This document shows positions 28,701 to 31,700 of a stretch of DNA of 42,638 nt, piece after piece. The notes below the pieces were generated by a model. It ran no database searches, was not told the origin of the DNA, and worked only from the letters and a program-made list of their open reading frames with translations. Numbering within the stretch: position 1 is the stretch's first letter; each line of letters starts with the position of its first letter. Both the position numbers and the translations under genes were made by a program. The DNA comes from Streptomyces geranii (GTDB lineage Bacteria; Actinomycetota; Actinomycetes; Streptomycetales; Streptomycetaceae): positions 1-42,638 of the forward strand of contig NZ_PJME01000069.1 of assembly GCF_002954775.1 (NCBI RefSeq), written 5' to 3'.

Positions 28701-31700
28701 GACCGCCGCCCCGGACGGTGGCCGGCACCATCACGCTCGCGGTACCGCACCACCGCACCCTGGCACCGGCCGACGAGCCCGCGCCGCCCGCCGCGACTCC
28801 CGCCGCCCGGCTGCCGGAGCCCGTCGATCACGAGCGGCTGGCCATGACCGACGCCGAGGGCCACCCGGTGGACGGGGTCACCAAGCTGCCGGACGACGCG
28901 GTCGTGGACGTGTTCCGCGGTTCGGCGGCCCTCCAGGAGGCGCTGCGGCAGATCGCCGAGGGCACCCACCCGGGGCATCCGGAGGCCGGCCGGCTCGGGG
29001 CCCTGGCCACCGCGATCGCCGCGAGGAGCCACCAGGTGCTGGTGGACGCGGCCCAGGCGGTCACGTCGAGTGTGGCGGGGCAGAGCGCCACCGATCCGAC
29101 CACGGTCGCCGCCGAGGTGCAGCAGGCCGCGGTGGCGCCGGGCAGTCTCGTCGCCCGCGCGCACCAGATCTTCAAGGGCGGCTACGTCGTCGAGGGCATC
29201 AGCCTGCCCGGGCTCGGTGCCGACCAGGAGTACTCGCTGGAGATCCGGGGCGTCCTGCGCAACCCCCGGCATCTGGGCAGCGCCAAGCAGTACCTGGAGA
29301 GCGGCATCGCCGCCACCGACTCCGCCAACCAGCAGAAGACGGTCAGCGGCGCCCACCAGACCGGCGTGGCCCTCACCGGGACCAGGACTCCGACGACCCC
29401 GGCCGTCAATCCCGCCCCGAACCCGAACCCGGGTACGACGGCCACCGTGCCGACCCCCGCCCCGGCCCCGGCGCCGAAGCCGCCCGCGTCCTTCGGGCCT
29501 TCGGCGAAGTACACGTACACCCGCAAGACGGAGGACTCGGGCACGGTCGCCTCCAGCACGACCGTCAACCGGACGTCCACCGAGAGCGGTACGGAGCACC
29601 GGATCGGGGCCGACGCGACGATCCTGATCACCGTCCGGCGCGGCACGCGCAACGTCGTCGGCAACACGGTCGGAGTGGGCAGCGCGCCCGCCGTCACCGT
29701 CGCCGTGGAGCTGCCGCAGGCCGTGCAGTTCCTGATGACGGACGGTCAACTCGGCCGCCACGAGGAGTGGTTCACCGGTGTCGAGGGGCTCACCCCGCCG
29801 CCCGCCGCGCCGGACGAGCTGCCGCTGCCCCAGCGTTTCACCCGTACCTCGGAGCCGGGCCTCGCGGCCGTGCTGTCCGTCACGCAGTTTGCCGATCCGC
29901 CGCCGGACACCCCTGACACCCTGGACGCCACGGACACTTCGTCCGACGCACCGCCCTCCGCACAGCCCACGCCCGCCGAGCGGCGGGACCGGCTGCGGGC
30001 CGAACTGACCGCGCTGGTCGAGGCGGAGGCGCCCGGGGTCACCCAGCCCGGGCACTCCGCGTATCTGCCCGGGGTGGCCGCCCGGATCGCCGACTACACC
30101 TCCACGGCCGGGCTGCTCGCCCTGCCGGGACGCGGCCCGCGCGGCATCCAGCGCTTCCACTTCCGTCATCTCGCGCTCGGCGGCGCCCGGCTGGTCGAGG
30201 TCACCCTGACCGCCGGGCCGCGCGCCGACGCCAACGAGCTGCGCGGGGTGCGCGGCCGAAACGCCGGGCCCGGTACGGGACTTGAGCAGTACCACGCGCA
30301 CACCCCGGCCGGGATCACCACCGGCACGACCACCAGCCGACAGCACGGCCTGACCGTCAACCCGACCACCCGCTATCCGCGCCCGGAGCAGGACACGCGT
30401 ACCGACCGGGGCGGTCCGACGCTGAGCGTCAGCAGCACGCAGAGCCGTGGCACGAAGGCCGTCTCCACGGCTGAGGACCGGTTCTGGCTGCGCACGGACA
30501 GCGCAGCCGACTTCGACCTCGACTACGACTACACGGCCTCCGTACGGTCCGAACTGGTCGCGGACTGGCCGCCGAACCTGGTCGGCGGCGCCCTCCAGGG
30601 CGGGCTCCTCGCCTGGCAGGACGACACGGACGCGGCCACCGCAGCCGAGGCCGCGAACTGGATCAGCCGCACGCTGAGCGCCCGTCCCTACCGCACGGCG
30701 ACCGTGCCGACCTCGGTCACCCTGCGCTTCACCGGCAGCGAGGCGGCCTCCGCCGAGGAGGTGGACCCGCCGCTGCCCCCGGCGGTCGAGGAGACGGCAC
30801 CCGTCATGGAGGGTGCCCGCTTCGTCCCGATGGGTCCGGCGCCGGTGTTCGAGTTCAACGCCTGGCCGCAGCTGACCACCGCCCTGAACACGGTCGCCCC
30901 GGGGCAGAACCGGGGCTGGCGGTCCCTGGAGACGTCGACGTCCGCCGAGAGCACCGCCGTCCGGCTCGGCGAACTCATCCAGGCCGGCGACATCGCCCTC
31001 GACCACCCCCGCACCACCGGCGGCCTGACCGACTCCATGCCGGGCGCGTACCCCTTCGAGTCGGCGCCCGACACCCCGCCCGCCCTGTCCGTCACCCTGC
31101 ACAACCCGCGCCGGGTCACCCAGGCGGCGGACGTCACGCTCGACCGGCTGCACGTCACTTCGGTCAGCAGCGGCTCGTCCCGGAGCGGCGGCACCACCGG
31201 CGGCATCAGCTTCCAGGGCGCCTACAGCACCGACAACCCCGACCGCTCCCTCGTCGGCACCACCGTCCCGGTCCTGGTCCGCCAGCCGCAGGTGACGGGC
31301 AGTACGGCGGCCGACAGCGGCGGCAGCAGGGAGTGGCTCAAGACCGGCAGCACGAGCGCCCCGTCCGACGGCGCGCGCGGCACCCGGACGTACGAGGCAC
31401 TGGTCGACACACACCTCACCGTCCAGGGCCCGCGCGGCACCCGGCACGTCACCGGCACGGCCACCGTGCGCATCGGCGAGCGGGACGCGCTCGGGTACGG
31501 GATCACTCCGCCGCGTACCCAGGCGCGGGTGTACGACCTGCCGTCGATGGTGCGGGCGGGGGCGGACGCGGAGGCGCTGCGCGAGGGCGGAAACGGCGAT
31601 ACGGGTACGGGTGACGGTACGGATACCGGCACCGGCACCGGCGTGGACGCGGCGACCGAGACGGCCCCGGTTGTCGCGGCGCCCGAGCTGCGCGACTGGG

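Noticed and set aside
26911..29916. 1001-codon plus-strand frame inside the giant gene
   Set aside because: It is a shifted frame with Arg/Gly/Ala/Pro-rich composition and no motif, while the main frame continues without break.
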